A stretch of DNA of 40,788 nucleotides from Candidatus Omnitrophota bacterium (GTDB lineage Bacteria; Omnitrophota; Omnitrophia; Omnitrophales; Omnitrophaceae). The first letter of the stretch is position 1. Every line of letters starts with the position of its first letter. The notes beneath the pieces are model-generated. The model was given only the letters and a program-made list of their open reading frames with translations, was not told where the DNA came from and did no database searches. The stretch covers positions 1 through 40,788 of the forward strand of contig JAKQXH010000022.1 of the NCBI GenBank assembly GCA_029561555.1, written 5' to 3'. Shown here piece by piece: positions 33,633 to 40,788 of the stretch. Made by a program: the position numbers and the translations under genes.

Positions 33633-33656
33633 TTTATCGATGCTTTTATCGATAAA
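33633..33656 (+). promoter_or_regulatory. Perfect 9-bp inverted repeat just after the trpB2 promoter
   Basis: TTTATCGAT, the loop GCTTTT, then ATCGATAAA. It lies about 8-30 nt downstream of the predicted start site, a usual place for a repressor operator or a 5' stabilising hairpin. The same bases also read as two direct TTTTATCGAT copies. No regulator gene is adjacent. Confidence 0.45.
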
Positions 33657-33689
33657 CAACCGAAGCAAATTTAATTTTGATGAACGTAA

Positions 33690-33708
33690 AAAGGGGTGTG
33701 ACCCCTTT
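33690..33708 (+). promoter_or_regulatory. Leader hairpin directly upstream of trpB2
   Basis: AAAGGGG, a TGTGA loop, then CCCCTTT: a 7-bp perfect stem ending a few bases before the GAGGG ribosome site (33711-33715) and the ATG at 33722. There is no T-run. It could affect translation or RNA stability. Confidence 0.45.
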
Positions 33709-33721
33709 ATGAGGGATTAAG

Positions 33722-35107
33722 ATGCGGGAAATTAAAATCAATCTTTCAGAGTCCGACATTCCTAGGCAATGGTATAACTTAGCCGCGGATTTACCGTCTC
33801 CGCTGCACCCCCCCCTGAGTCCGGACGGGAAGCCGATTTCGCCGGATATGCTGGCGCCGGTCTTTCCGATGAATTTGATCGAGCAGGAGGCGAGCCGGGA
33901 GCGTTGGATCGATATCCCGGAGGAGATTTTGGGAATTTTGTACCGCTGGCGCCCGACGCCTCTCCGACGCGCGACGCATCTTGAGGAACATCTGAAGACC
34001 CCCGCGAAGATCTATTATAAAGATGAAAGCGTGAGCCCTCCGGGAAGTCACAAGCCGAATACGGCGGTCGCGCAGGCCTGGTACAACAAGCAGGCCGGGG
34101 TGAAACGGCTGACGACGGAGACGGGGGCGGGCCAATGGGGGAGCGCGCTATCGTTTGCCTGCAATCTTCTCGGGCTGGAATGCAAGATTTACATGGTCCG
34201 GACGAGCTATGAACAGAAACCGCTTCGCAAGATTATGATGCAGGTGTGGGGCGGGCGCTGTGTTTCAAGCCCCAGTGATGAAACCAATGTCGGCCGGGAG
34301 ATCCGCAAGCGGATGCCGGATACGCCGGGAAGCCTGGGGATCGCGATCAGCGAGGCGGTGGAAGACGCGGTAAGCGATAAGACGGGGCGGACTCGGTATG
34401 CTTTAGGCAGTGTTTTGAATCATGTGATGCTGCACCAGACGATTATCGGCCTTGAGGCGAAGAAACAGCTTGAGATCGCCGGTGAGCGGGCGCCGGACGT
34501 GGTGATCGGATGCGCGGGAGGCGGCAGTAATTTCGCGGGGCTTGCGTTCCCGTTTACCTGTGACAAGATCCACGGCGCGAAAATCGAAATCCTGCCGGTG
34601 GAGCCGACCGCGTGCCCCACCATGACGCGGGGAGAGTTCTCCTATGATTACGGGGATATCGCCTGCATGACGCCTTTGATCGCGATGTTCACGCTGGGCC
34701 ATTCGTTTATTCCGCCCGCGATTCACGCGGGAGGCCTGCGTTATCACGGGATGGCACCTTTGGTCAGCGCCGCGATCGCGCAGGGGCTGATGGCCCCTCG
34801 GGCCTATGACCAGATCAAGTGTTATGAGGCGGCCATGCTTTGGGCGCGGACGGAGGGGGCGATTTGCGCGCCGGAGACCAGCCACGCGATTGCCTGTACC
34901 ATAGAAGAGGCGGTGAAAGCGCGGGAAGAGGGGAAGGAAAAGGTGATTCTCTTCAATTTCAGCGGCCATGGGATTATGGATTTGAGCGGGTACGAGAAGT
35001 TCCTTTCCGGGAAGTTGAGCGGATACGCCCTTCCGGAAGAAGATTTAAAGAAATCGATCGCCGCCATCAAGAATTTTCCGAAGCCCGGTCCCGTCAAAGG
35101 GGCCTGA
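33722..35107 (+). CDS. trpB: Tryptophan synthase beta chain, TrpB2 type
   Basis: PLP enzyme joining indole with serine to make tryptophan. The 461-residue length, the N-terminal extension before the WRPTPL motif and the HEADER-like [19 protein letters not shown] stretch identify the TrpB2 subgroup, not the shorter TrpB1 (about 400 aa). The PLP lysine is K111 in [18 protein letters not shown], the phosphate loop GCAGGGSNF and the C-terminal [15 protein letters not shown] are present. No trpA is adjacent. TrpB2 enzymes commonly act without a tight TrpA partner and may salvage free indole. It has its own promoter and leader. Confidence 0.93.
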   Translation: MREIKINLSESDIPRQWYNLAADLPSPLHPPLSPDGKPISPDMLAPVFPMNLIEQEASRERWIDIPEEILGILYRWRPTPLRRATHLEEHLKTPAKIYYKDESVSPPGSHKPNTAVAQAWYNKQAGVKRLTTETGAGQWGSALSFACNLLGLECKIYMVRTSYEQKPLRKIMMQVWGGRCVSSPSDETNVGREIRKRMPDTPGSLGIAISEAVEDAVSDKTGRTRYALGSVLNHVMLHQTIIGLEAKKQLEIAGERAPDVVIGCAGGGSNFAGLAFPFTCDKIHGAKIEILPVEPTACPTMTRGEFSYDYGDIACMTPLIAMFTLGHSFIPPAIHAGGLRYHGMAPLVSAAIAQGLMAPRAYDQIKCYEAAMLWARTEGAICAPETSHAIACTIEEAVKAREEGKEKVILFNFSGHGIMDLSGYEKFLSGKLSGYALPEEDLKKSIAAIKNFPKPGPVKGA

Positions 35108-35123
35108 AAAGGAGGCCAGAGCG

Positions 35124-35441
35124 ATGCTCTCAGCGAAAAGCAAGAAACAGCTTACCGAATTCGATCACCGGATCAAGGCGCTTGAGAAAATCATCCGCGA
35201 ACAGCAGACGGCCATCAAAAATTTGAGAAAATCGGTGATTGCCTCGCTTTCCCTAATGATTTCGATCGCGGAAGAACCTCATATTAATAAGGAGAGCTTG
35301 ACCCGCCTAATGACGGAGTCCATGAAAGACGCCGAGAAGGTCCTCGAAAAGAATGAATTCGGGAAGATTGTGAAAGGCTTGGGTGGTTTGGCGGGCGGCG
35401 GCGGCGGAAAGACCGAGAAAGACGGCCCCGAAAAGCCTTAA
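35124..35441 (+). CDS. Small coiled-coil protein of unknown function
   Basis: 105 residues, with no signal peptide and no transmembrane segment. The first 45 residues have heptad spacing (FDHRIKALEKIIREQQTAI), so a coiled coil is likely. A second amphipathic helix follows. The end is a glycine-rich and charged tail (LAGGGGGKTEKDGPEKP). GGAGG lies 9 nt before the ATG. It starts 16 bp after trpB2 and is probably co-transcribed. I do not recognise a family, and a link to tryptophan metabolism is only positional. Confidence 0.7.
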   Translation: MLSAKSKKQLTEFDHRIKALEKIIREQQTAIKNLRKSVIASLSLMISIAEEPHINKESLTRLMTESMKDAEKVLEKNEFGKIVKGLGGLAGGGGGKTEKDGPEKP

Positions 35442-35474
35442 AAAACAATTAAAGGTCTATTTTTGAAGGCCGAT

Positions 35475-35506
35475 AAAGCCTATCAAGACGAGGTCTTTTT
35501 GGCTTT
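35475..35506 (+). terminator. Probable intrinsic terminator after the trpB2 transcript
   Basis: AAGAC-GAG-GTCTT followed by a T-run (GTCTTTTT) sits inside an outer pairing of AAAGCC with GGCTTT. The inner stem is only 5 bp, so strength is uncertain. The position, 35 bp after the last stop and before the next promoter, fits. Confidence 0.5.
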
Positions 35507-35542
35507 ACGGGGATTAAGCTTGCGGATTTTTGATAAAAAGGC

Positions 35543-35570
35543 TTGACAGGGAAAAAACGATCAATATAGT
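35543..35570 (+). promoter_or_regulatory. Promoter of the exopolysaccharide cluster
   Basis: TTGACA (35543-35548), a 16-bp spacer, then TATAGT (35565-35570). A leader of about 105 nt follows, containing a short GCGTT/AACGC hairpin (35651-35663) before the AGGAGG ribosome site. It is the only clear promoter for the four genes that follow. Confidence 0.65.
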
Positions 35571-35683
35571 ATCCTTGTCTTTTCCGCCTGCATTATAGGC
35601 AGTCTTCAAAAGAAGGAAGTCAAAGCAACGGTCTATATTAAGGAAGAGGAGCGTTTATAACGCCAGCCGAAGGAGGTATGAAC

Positions 35684-36103
35684 ATGAGCCGCAATACTTT
35701 TAAAGTGATTTCTGTTTTCATCGCCTGTTTGATGCTTGCTTCCGTCTGCTTTGCGCAGCCTACGGAAGGGATGAATCAGGGCGAATTCGCTCTTTGGCTG
35801 GTAAAGGCCGTCGGGGCGATGGGGAAGCTTCCTACCGGTGCCAATGCTCAAGATGCGTTTGATTTTCTGACCGGGCTTGGAATGGTCCCTCAGGGCGGAT
35901 GGCAGGCGGACGGAACGGTGACGAAGGCGTTTCTCGCCAGCCTGTTGGATTTACCGGAGAGTGAAGTGAACGCTCTGATGCAGGATCCGGACGGTTTCAA
36001 CAAATTGCTCGATAAAGTCTATAACCTGCTGCAGAGCCGATTTGATGATGCACGATCGGGAGTTTTCAGAGTCCAGTCTGCTTCCGGTTCGGTTCCGGCT
36101 TAA
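35684..36103 (+). CDS. Small secreted protein at the head of the exopolysaccharide cluster
   Basis: 139 residues. A signal peptide (FKVISVFIACLMLASVCFA) ends at CFA-Q. The mature part is helical and acidic (FALWLVKAVGAMGKLP, DAFDFLTGLGMVPQGGW, FLASLLDLPESEVNALM), and the WLVKAVG...GMVPQGGW pattern loosely recalls SLH-like folds. I do not recognise a family. An ATG at 35678 is in frame, but AGGAGG ends 1 nt before it. The ATG at 35684 has a 7-nt spacer and was preferred. It comes directly after the cluster promoter, so it should be the most strongly expressed gene of the set. Confidence 0.75.
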   Translation: MSRNTFKVISVFIACLMLASVCFAQPTEGMNQGEFALWLVKAVGAMGKLPTGANAQDAFDFLTGLGMVPQGGWQADGTVTKAFLASLLDLPESEVNALMQDPDGFNKLLDKVYNLLQSRFDDARSGVFRVQSASGSVPA

Positions 36104-36188
36104 TATATTTTTGATCGGGTTTTAAAGTATAACTGAAAAGGAAATTTTCATCTCAAAAGAAAAGTCAAAAACGGGAAAGGGTTCCAAC

Positions 36189-37697
36189 ATGAGCATGCAA
36201 ATAAAACAGAAAAGCAGAGCAAAGAACTTTCTTTTAGCGTTAGTTCTTGTTTCCTTCCTTTCTGCATCAATCGTCCCTTTTACTTTTGCCGATGAGATGA
36301 AAACCGCCGATGAGACGCTCCCGGTTAAGAAAACAACTTTCTTAACGAGTGAAAAAAGTGCTGAGAAACCGGCTCCGGCGCCTGTAGCTCCGAAACCTAT
36401 TGCGCCGAAGCCTGCTCCTGTGGTTCAGAAAACTACAGGTTCAAGCGAAAGCACGTGGGGAAAGATGAAAGATGTTGTGTCGAGTTTTTCAAATCCTTTT
36501 TCAGAAATATCCGCCCGTGATGCCGGAACTAAGCCGAGAATTCGCCCGCATTTCCTTGCGGATACCAGTTGGAATTCCAACATGACGGCACAGAAAAAAG
36601 TGACTCCGGGTTGGCAGGCCCGTATTTCTCCGGGGTTGACGTTGGAAATGCCGGTTTCCGATAAGCTCTATACCCAGGTTGATTACACCTATAGCTTCGC
36701 TACGAATCAGGGCCATAAGTTTTCAAATAATAATAATTCCCATAATTTGGATGCGATCGTCCGCTATGATTTGTCGAAGGATACGACCTTTGGGATTCGT
36801 AATAACTTCCAGATCAGCGAGATGCCGGATAAGGCCGGGAAGATGTTTTTAATGGAAACCGTTAATCCCGAAGTAAAACATCGCTTTGGGGAGAAGCTAC
36901 GCTCGAGTTTGGGATATACCTTTCAGCATTTTAGAGATGTGACGCCTCCGAGTACGGCAAATATTTTTCAAAATGATAATGTCAACGGCGAAACGACGAG
37001 GGATACGTTTAATGATAATGGGCTGAATACATCTTTAACTTACGATGTCAGCAAGAAATTGAGCTTGACCCCTAATTTTGCCTGGAATATCAGAGATTAT
37101 GCGAAAACTCCGACCAAAAGCTATTGGCAGATTAAACCGGATCTCAGCGCGACTTACGGCCTTGGTTCCAAAACAACTTTGAGCGGGCATTTTGGTTGGG
37201 CGTACAGAGATTTCGATCATGGGCAATATGAGTCTGAGATGGTTTTTGGCGCAGGAATCAATCATCTGTTTGGGAAGAAATTGGTTTGGTCGGTTAATTA
37301 CGACAAGTCCTTGCAAGACACCTTTGACACGACTTTCATCTTCAGAGATACCGGGTCGGGCGCTACGAATCTTGACAATTATGACCGCCATTACAGAGCG
37401 CTGACCGTTCACCGTCTTGGGACGTCGGGTACCTATAATTTCAATGAGAAGAACAGCTTCAATCTGTTTGGCGATTTCGAGTTCATCTATACCCGCACAA
37501 GCGACAATATTATTTCGAACGACAAGAATAACGAGAAGAAAATGGAGCTCGGTTGCATGTACATGTACCGGCTCACGCGGTATATGGACTTTCGCGCGGG
37601 ATATACGTTCGGCAGAGATTTTTCGGCTTCGGGAAATCCGTCAAGGTCTCAATATACTTTCCATAAGGTGACGGCCGGCGTGAATGTGAATTTCTAA
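36189..37697 (+). CDS. Outer-membrane beta-barrel protein of the exopolysaccharide cluster
   Basis: 502 residues. A signal peptide (FLLALVLVSFLSASIVPFTFA) comes first. A Pro/Ala/Lys-rich periplasmic linker follows (about 60-85, APVAPKPIAPKPAPV), then a C-terminal barrel of about 360 residues. The barrel shows alternating-residue strands ending in aromatic residues and a terminal phenylalanine (AGVNVNF), the BAM recognition end. The strand style fits the BBP2_2/OMP_b-brl type found next to Wza/Wzc genes in exosortase-type clusters. A role as polysaccharide porin or outer-membrane partner is inferred from its neighbours. Confidence 0.78.
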   Translation: MSMQIKQKSRAKNFLLALVLVSFLSASIVPFTFADEMKTADETLPVKKTTFLTSEKSAEKPAPAPVAPKPIAPKPAPVVQKTTGSSESTWGKMKDVVSSFSNPFSEISARDAGTKPRIRPHFLADTSWNSNMTAQKKVTPGWQARISPGLTLEMPVSDKLYTQVDYTYSFATNQGHKFSNNNNSHNLDAIVRYDLSKDTTFGIRNNFQISEMPDKAGKMFLMETVNPEVKHRFGEKLRSSLGYTFQHFRDVTPPSTANIFQNDNVNGETTRDTFNDNGLNTSLTYDVSKKLSLTPNFAWNIRDYAKTPTKSYWQIKPDLSATYGLGSKTTLSGHFGWAYRDFDHGQYESEMVFGAGINHLFGKKLVWSVNYDKSLQDTFDTTFIFRDTGSGATNLDNYDRHYRALTVHRLGTSGTYNFNEKNSFNLFGDFEFIYTRTSDNIISNDKNNEKKMELGCMYMYRLTRYMDFRAGYTFGRDFSASGNPSRSQYTFHKVTAGVNVNF

Positions 37698-37781
37698 CCG
37701 GCCCGCGGTTGGAGATTCTAGCGGTAAATTTTCGAGTCCAAGGTTCTTGCACTCTTACTTCTAAGGGAAGGTAATCCTGAG

Positions 37782-38690
37782 TTGTTTCTTTTGAATCGGA
37801 TGAAAAAGTTTTATTTTGTCCTGCCTTTAGCCATTGCATTGTTAATCCCCCAAATAAGCTTCGCGGAAGATAAGGAGCCTTACCGAATCGGGCGCGAGGA
37901 TGTTTTGGATGTTTCGGTTTGGGGTTCGCAGGATTTAACGCAAACCGTCACCGTTTCTTCCGACGGAACATTTTCTTATCCTATTTTAGGAAATGTTCCC
38001 GCCGCGGGGCTTACTCCCGAACAAATCGCAAATGATATCCAGGAGAAGCTTGCACAAGGGTATGTGAAAGATCCGAAGGTCTCGGTCACGGTTAAGGAAT
38101 ATAACAGTAAAAAAATTCTTGTCTTCGGAGAAGTCGAAAAACCCGGCCTTTACAAGCTCAAAGGGAAAGTCCCTCTTCTTGAATTGCTCTTTATGGTCGG
38201 AGGCGTTAAACCCGACGCGAAACGAATGACGGTGATTCGTCCTCTGAATGTGGACCAGGGCGGGGAGGCGGTTCCCGCGGCGATGGATACTACCTTCGCA
38301 AAGGAAGGGAAAGAAGACAGCGCTCAGGCAATCGACGTCAATTTGATTTCGCTTCTTTCCAAAGGAGATCTTTCGCAGAATGTGCTGATTATGCCCGGGG
38401 ATACTATTTACGTTTCCTCGGGGTCCGGCGAACGTTATTATGTGCTGGGACAGGTCAAGAATCCCGGGCCGTATGAATGGATTCAGGATATCACCGTGCT
38501 GGAGGCGATTAAACTGGCCGGAGGTCCGACCGATAGTGCCGCCCTAAACCGCATCAATATTCGCCAGAACCGGGGCGGACAGGAACAAGTCATCAAGCTG
38601 AATGTAGCCGATATCATGCAGGGCAAGAAAAAAGACGATGTCGTGATCAAGCCGGGCGATGTGATTGTTGTCCCCGAAAGCTGGATTTAA
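37782..38690 (+). CDS. Wza-like polysaccharide export protein (SLBB family)
   Basis: 302 residues. A signal peptide is followed by the Poly_export domain (YRIGREDVLDVSVWGSQDL...SDGTFSYPILGNVPAAG). Two SLBB domains come next (KILVFGEVEKPGLYKLKG and RYYVLGQVKNPGPYEW), ending in PGDVIVVPESWI. No lipobox cysteine follows the signal peptide, so it is not a classic Wza lipoprotein. The start is uncertain. TTG at 37782 has GGAAGG 10 nt upstream. ATG at 37800 has no ribosome site but gives a cleaner signal peptide. It is 3 bp upstream of the Wzc-like gene. It forms the periplasmic or outer-membrane part of the export channel. Confidence 0.9.
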   Translation: MFLLNRMKKFYFVLPLAIALLIPQISFAEDKEPYRIGREDVLDVSVWGSQDLTQTVTVSSDGTFSYPILGNVPAAGLTPEQIANDIQEKLAQGYVKDPKVSVTVKEYNSKKILVFGEVEKPGLYKLKGKVPLLELLFMVGGVKPDAKRMTVIRPLNVDQGGEAVPAAMDTTFAKEGKEDSAQAIDVNLISLLSKGDLSQNVLIMPGDTIYVSSGSGERYYVLGQVKNPGPYEWIQDITVLEAIKLAGGPTDSAALNRINIRQNRGGQEQVIKLNVADIMQGKKKDDVVIKPGDVIVVPESWI

Positions 38691-38693
38691 TTC

Positions 38694-40788
38694 ATGCCCC
38701 AGATGAAGGCGGATCCCCCCTATACCTTGAAAAACGCGCAGGAGCAATCCGTTTCAAGCGAAACGCTCGAATCGCGTTTTTATCATTCCCTCTATATTTT
38801 GTGGCGTAGAAGAAATGTTCTGATCTTTACAACCTTGTTTTCTCTGATCACCGCTTTCATCGTGAATTCCGTTCAGAAACCCGTTTATCGGGCATCGACG
38901 GAAGTTGTCCTGGAACCCAAAAGCTCGGAGGTGTCTTCTCAGGCCGGCGGGACACCGACACAAATTTCTTTTTCTCAAGATCCCACTTTTCTTCTGACTC
39001 AAGTGCGGTTGATCAAAGGGCCCGTTCTGGCCGAGAGGGTCCTGAAGAATTTCGGAACTCCCGAAAGCGCGCGGTCTTTATTGGATTGTTTTGCTATTCC
39101 GTCGTCCTCAAAATCCGAAAAAGGGAACGCGGTTTTCTCTGAGGCGGAACAGAGAAGATTGATCGGAATCATACGCGCTTCCATATCGGTCAGTCAGGTC
39201 CAAACCGGGGCAAGAATCATTTCCCTGGCCGTGCAAGGGTACAGCCCCGCGATGGTGAAGCGTGTTGCGGATGTTGTGGCGCAAACTTATATCGAATTGA
39301 ATTACGAATCCCGCATCGATGCTTTCAAACAGACTTTTTCGGTCATCTCGAAAAGCCTGGATGAAATCCGGGCGAAAATCAAAATCGGGGAAATTGCCCT
39401 TCAAAAGGTTGATTCGGAAGTCCAGCTTTGTGAGGCCCTTAAAATTTACGGGGAACGGCATCCGAATGTTATCAATCTCCGGGAATTGATTCCTTCGCTG
39501 GCGGAGCAGTTAAATCAGGGGACCCAGAACCTTGAGACAATGGAGATCGGACAGCGTAAAGACCTCTTGCCTCTTTTGGTCAAACCCCATCTGGACCTGC
39601 AGACACTTGAGCCGATTGAGGCGGACCTCAAGATCTTAAAGCCTATTTTGGACCAGGAAGTGAAAACCAACCGTGAAATGTACAATTCCATCTTCAAAAA
39701 GCTTCAGGAAGTCGAATTGGCAGGCGGAAAGAACACCTGGGTAGATGCCAGCGTAATTGAACCCGCCGTGATTCCGGGGAAGCCGGTTCGTCCCGATAAG
39801 AAAATGAATTTCCTTGTCGGACTGCTGTTAGGACTTTTTCTCGGGATTGCTTTTGCTTATTTTCTTGAATACCTGGACAGCAGTTTGCGGAATCTGGATG
39901 ATGTGAGAAATTATCTCAAAATATTTCCTTTGGGGATGGTTCCGTTCGTCGAACAGGAAGAGCCGGATGAAGAAAGCGATAAGGATAAGAAGGCCGAGCG
40001 CACTCCCGAGGAATGGAAGGCCATCAAACACGGATTGATCCCGAGCCGTGATTTTTGGAATACGACTAACACGGCCATTCCCATGTATGTGCTCGAGGCC
40101 TACCGGATTATCCGGACGAATCTTGCCTTTGGCGCGGGCGAGACTTCGCTGAAAGTGCTTCAGTTTACAAGTGCCGTAAAAGGGGAAGGGAAATCCACGA
40201 GCGTCGTAAATCTCGGGATCAGCCTTGCCGAAGCGGGACTCCGGACTCTGATTGTCGACGGAGACATGAGGAAACCCTCCATTCATCATATCCTGGAATT
40301 GGGGAAACTCCCCGAAGGGTTCAGCACCGCTTTGAACGGAGAAAAGCCCTGGCAGGAGCTTGTGGTTTCCACTAAAATCAACAATCTTTTCTGCATTACC
40401 GTCGGCACGATTCCTAAAAATCCCGCGGAATTGCTTTCATCAAAACGGCTCAAGGAACTGATTGAGGAATTTAAAGAGCATTATGACATGGTTTTGATTG
40501 ATTCTCCTCCCGTTGTTTCCGTGGCGGACGCTCCGATTATCGCTTCCAATGTCGAAGGGACCGTCTTAGTGGCCCGCGCGGGATTCATCCCGAGACATCT
40601 TTGCCTTCAGGCGAAACACACGCTGGAATCCGTGGGCGGGAAAATTGTGGGCTGTATTTTGAACAGTGTGATGAGTCATCATCAGCCTTATTATTATCAC
40701 CCGTACTATTACGGCACGCGATATTATCAGTACGGGTACGGCGGATATTACGGCTACGGCTACGGAAGTGAGCATCACGGGAAAAAGA
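38694..40788 (+). CDS. Wzc-like chain-length determinant / BY-kinase (3' truncated)
   Basis: The frame is open from the ATG at 38694 to the window end, 698 codons plus one base, with no stop. A Wzz domain begins with a transmembrane helix at about 41-60 (VLIFTTLFSLITAFIVNSV), followed by a long periplasmic coiled-coil region. The second transmembrane helix is at about 368-388 (FLVGLLLGLFLGIAFAYFLEYL in part). The cytosolic BY-kinase has Walker A SAVKGEGKST (493-502), Walker A' LIVDGDMRKP and Walker B VLIDSPP. A tail from about residue 664 holds 14 tyrosines (YYYHPYYYGTRYY...), the autophosphorylation cluster. It controls polymer length and export with the Wza-like protein. Few residues are probably missing. 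Confidence 0.92.
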   Translation, partial: MPQMKADPPYTLKNAQEQSVSSETLESRFYHSLYILWRRRNVLIFTTLFSLITAFIVNSVQKPVYRASTEVVLEPKSSEVSSQAGGTPTQISFSQDPTFLLTQVRLIKGPVLAERVLKNFGTPESARSLLDCFAIPSSSKSEKGNAVFSEAEQRRLIGIIRASISVSQVQTGARIISLAVQGYSPAMVKRVADVVAQTYIELNYESRIDAFKQTFSVISKSLDEIRAKIKIGEIALQKVDSEVQLCEALKIYGERHPNVINLRELIPSLAEQLNQGTQNLETMEIGQRKDLLPLLVKPHLDLQTLEPIEADLKILKPILDQEVKTNREMYNSIFKKLQEVELAGGKNTWVDASVIEPAVIPGKPVRPDKKMNFLVGLLLGLFLGIAFAYFLEYLDSSLRNLDDVRNYLKIFPLGMVPFVEQEEPDEESDKDKKAERTPEEWKAIKHGLIPSRDFWNTTNTAIPMYVLEAYRIIRTNLAFGAGETSLKVLQFTSAVKGEGKSTSVVNLGISLAEAGLRTLIVDGDMRKPSIHHILELGKLPEGFSTALNGEKPWQELVVSTKINNLFCITVGTIPKNPAELLSSKRLKELIEEFKEHYDMVLIDSPPVVSVADAPIIASNVEGTVLVARAGFIPRHLCLQAKHTLESVGGKIVGCILNSVMSHHQPYYYHPYYYGTRYYQYGYGGYYGYGYGSEHHGKK

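Overview
The window looks like chromosomal DNA of an uncultivated, moderately G+C-rich Gram-negative bacterium. An outer-membrane beta-barrel, a Wza-like export protein and a Wzc-like tyrosine kinase show two membranes. The combination of an Ehr-type hydrogenase-like complex, a 3,991-residue secreted protein, a TrpB2-type tryptophan synthase and GIY-YIG/REP-like repeats would fit a Candidatus Omnitrophota-type lineage. That placement is inference from gene content only. Every protein gene reads on the + strand.

Layout. (1) 1-7299: an amino-acid biosynthesis run, argF (5' cut), argG, argH, lysA, dapF, dapA, dapB, tightly spaced. (2) 7300-7628: a near-consensus sigma70 promoter, a structured leader RNA and a very large intrinsic terminator ahead of the next operon. 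(3) 7629-15195: a six-gene hyfBCEFG-(HI)-like operon with mostly 4-bp start/stop overlaps. Its large subunit has lost all four NiFe-ligand cysteines, so it is probably an Ehr-type proton/ion-pumping complex, not a hydrogenase. Ferredoxin and small subunit are fused. (4) 15309-17395: a Bax-inhibitor-1-like membrane protein; then an AAA ATPase/DUF4143 gene with its own promoter, an 18-nt palindrome in that promoter and almost no leader, followed by a REP-like hairpin.

(5) 17396-32959: a five-gene, translationally coupled cluster: an OpgH-like glucosyltransferase, an HlyD-type adaptor, a small secreted protein, a 3,991-aa secreted protein (Rhs-like repeats, glycoamylase-like, two CBM-like, ILEI-like, DUF4214-like, degenerate C39-like, and C-terminal alpha/beta hydrolase) and a secreted helical-repeat protein. 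I read this as a synthase-dependent beta-glucan (or related glycan) production/display system, and it is the best candidate for something undescribed.

(6) 32940-33560: a GIY-YIG nuclease gene bracketed by copies of a CAGGATGACA-rich repeat. (7) 33591-35441: promoter, leader hairpins, trpB2 and a small coiled-coil protein. (8) 35485-40788: a terminator, a promoter, then the start of a Wzx/Wzy-type exopolysaccharide cluster: small secreted protein, outer-membrane barrel, SLBB export protein and a Wzc-like kinase cut by the window end. No tRNA, rRNA, CRISPR array or recognisable transposase was seen.
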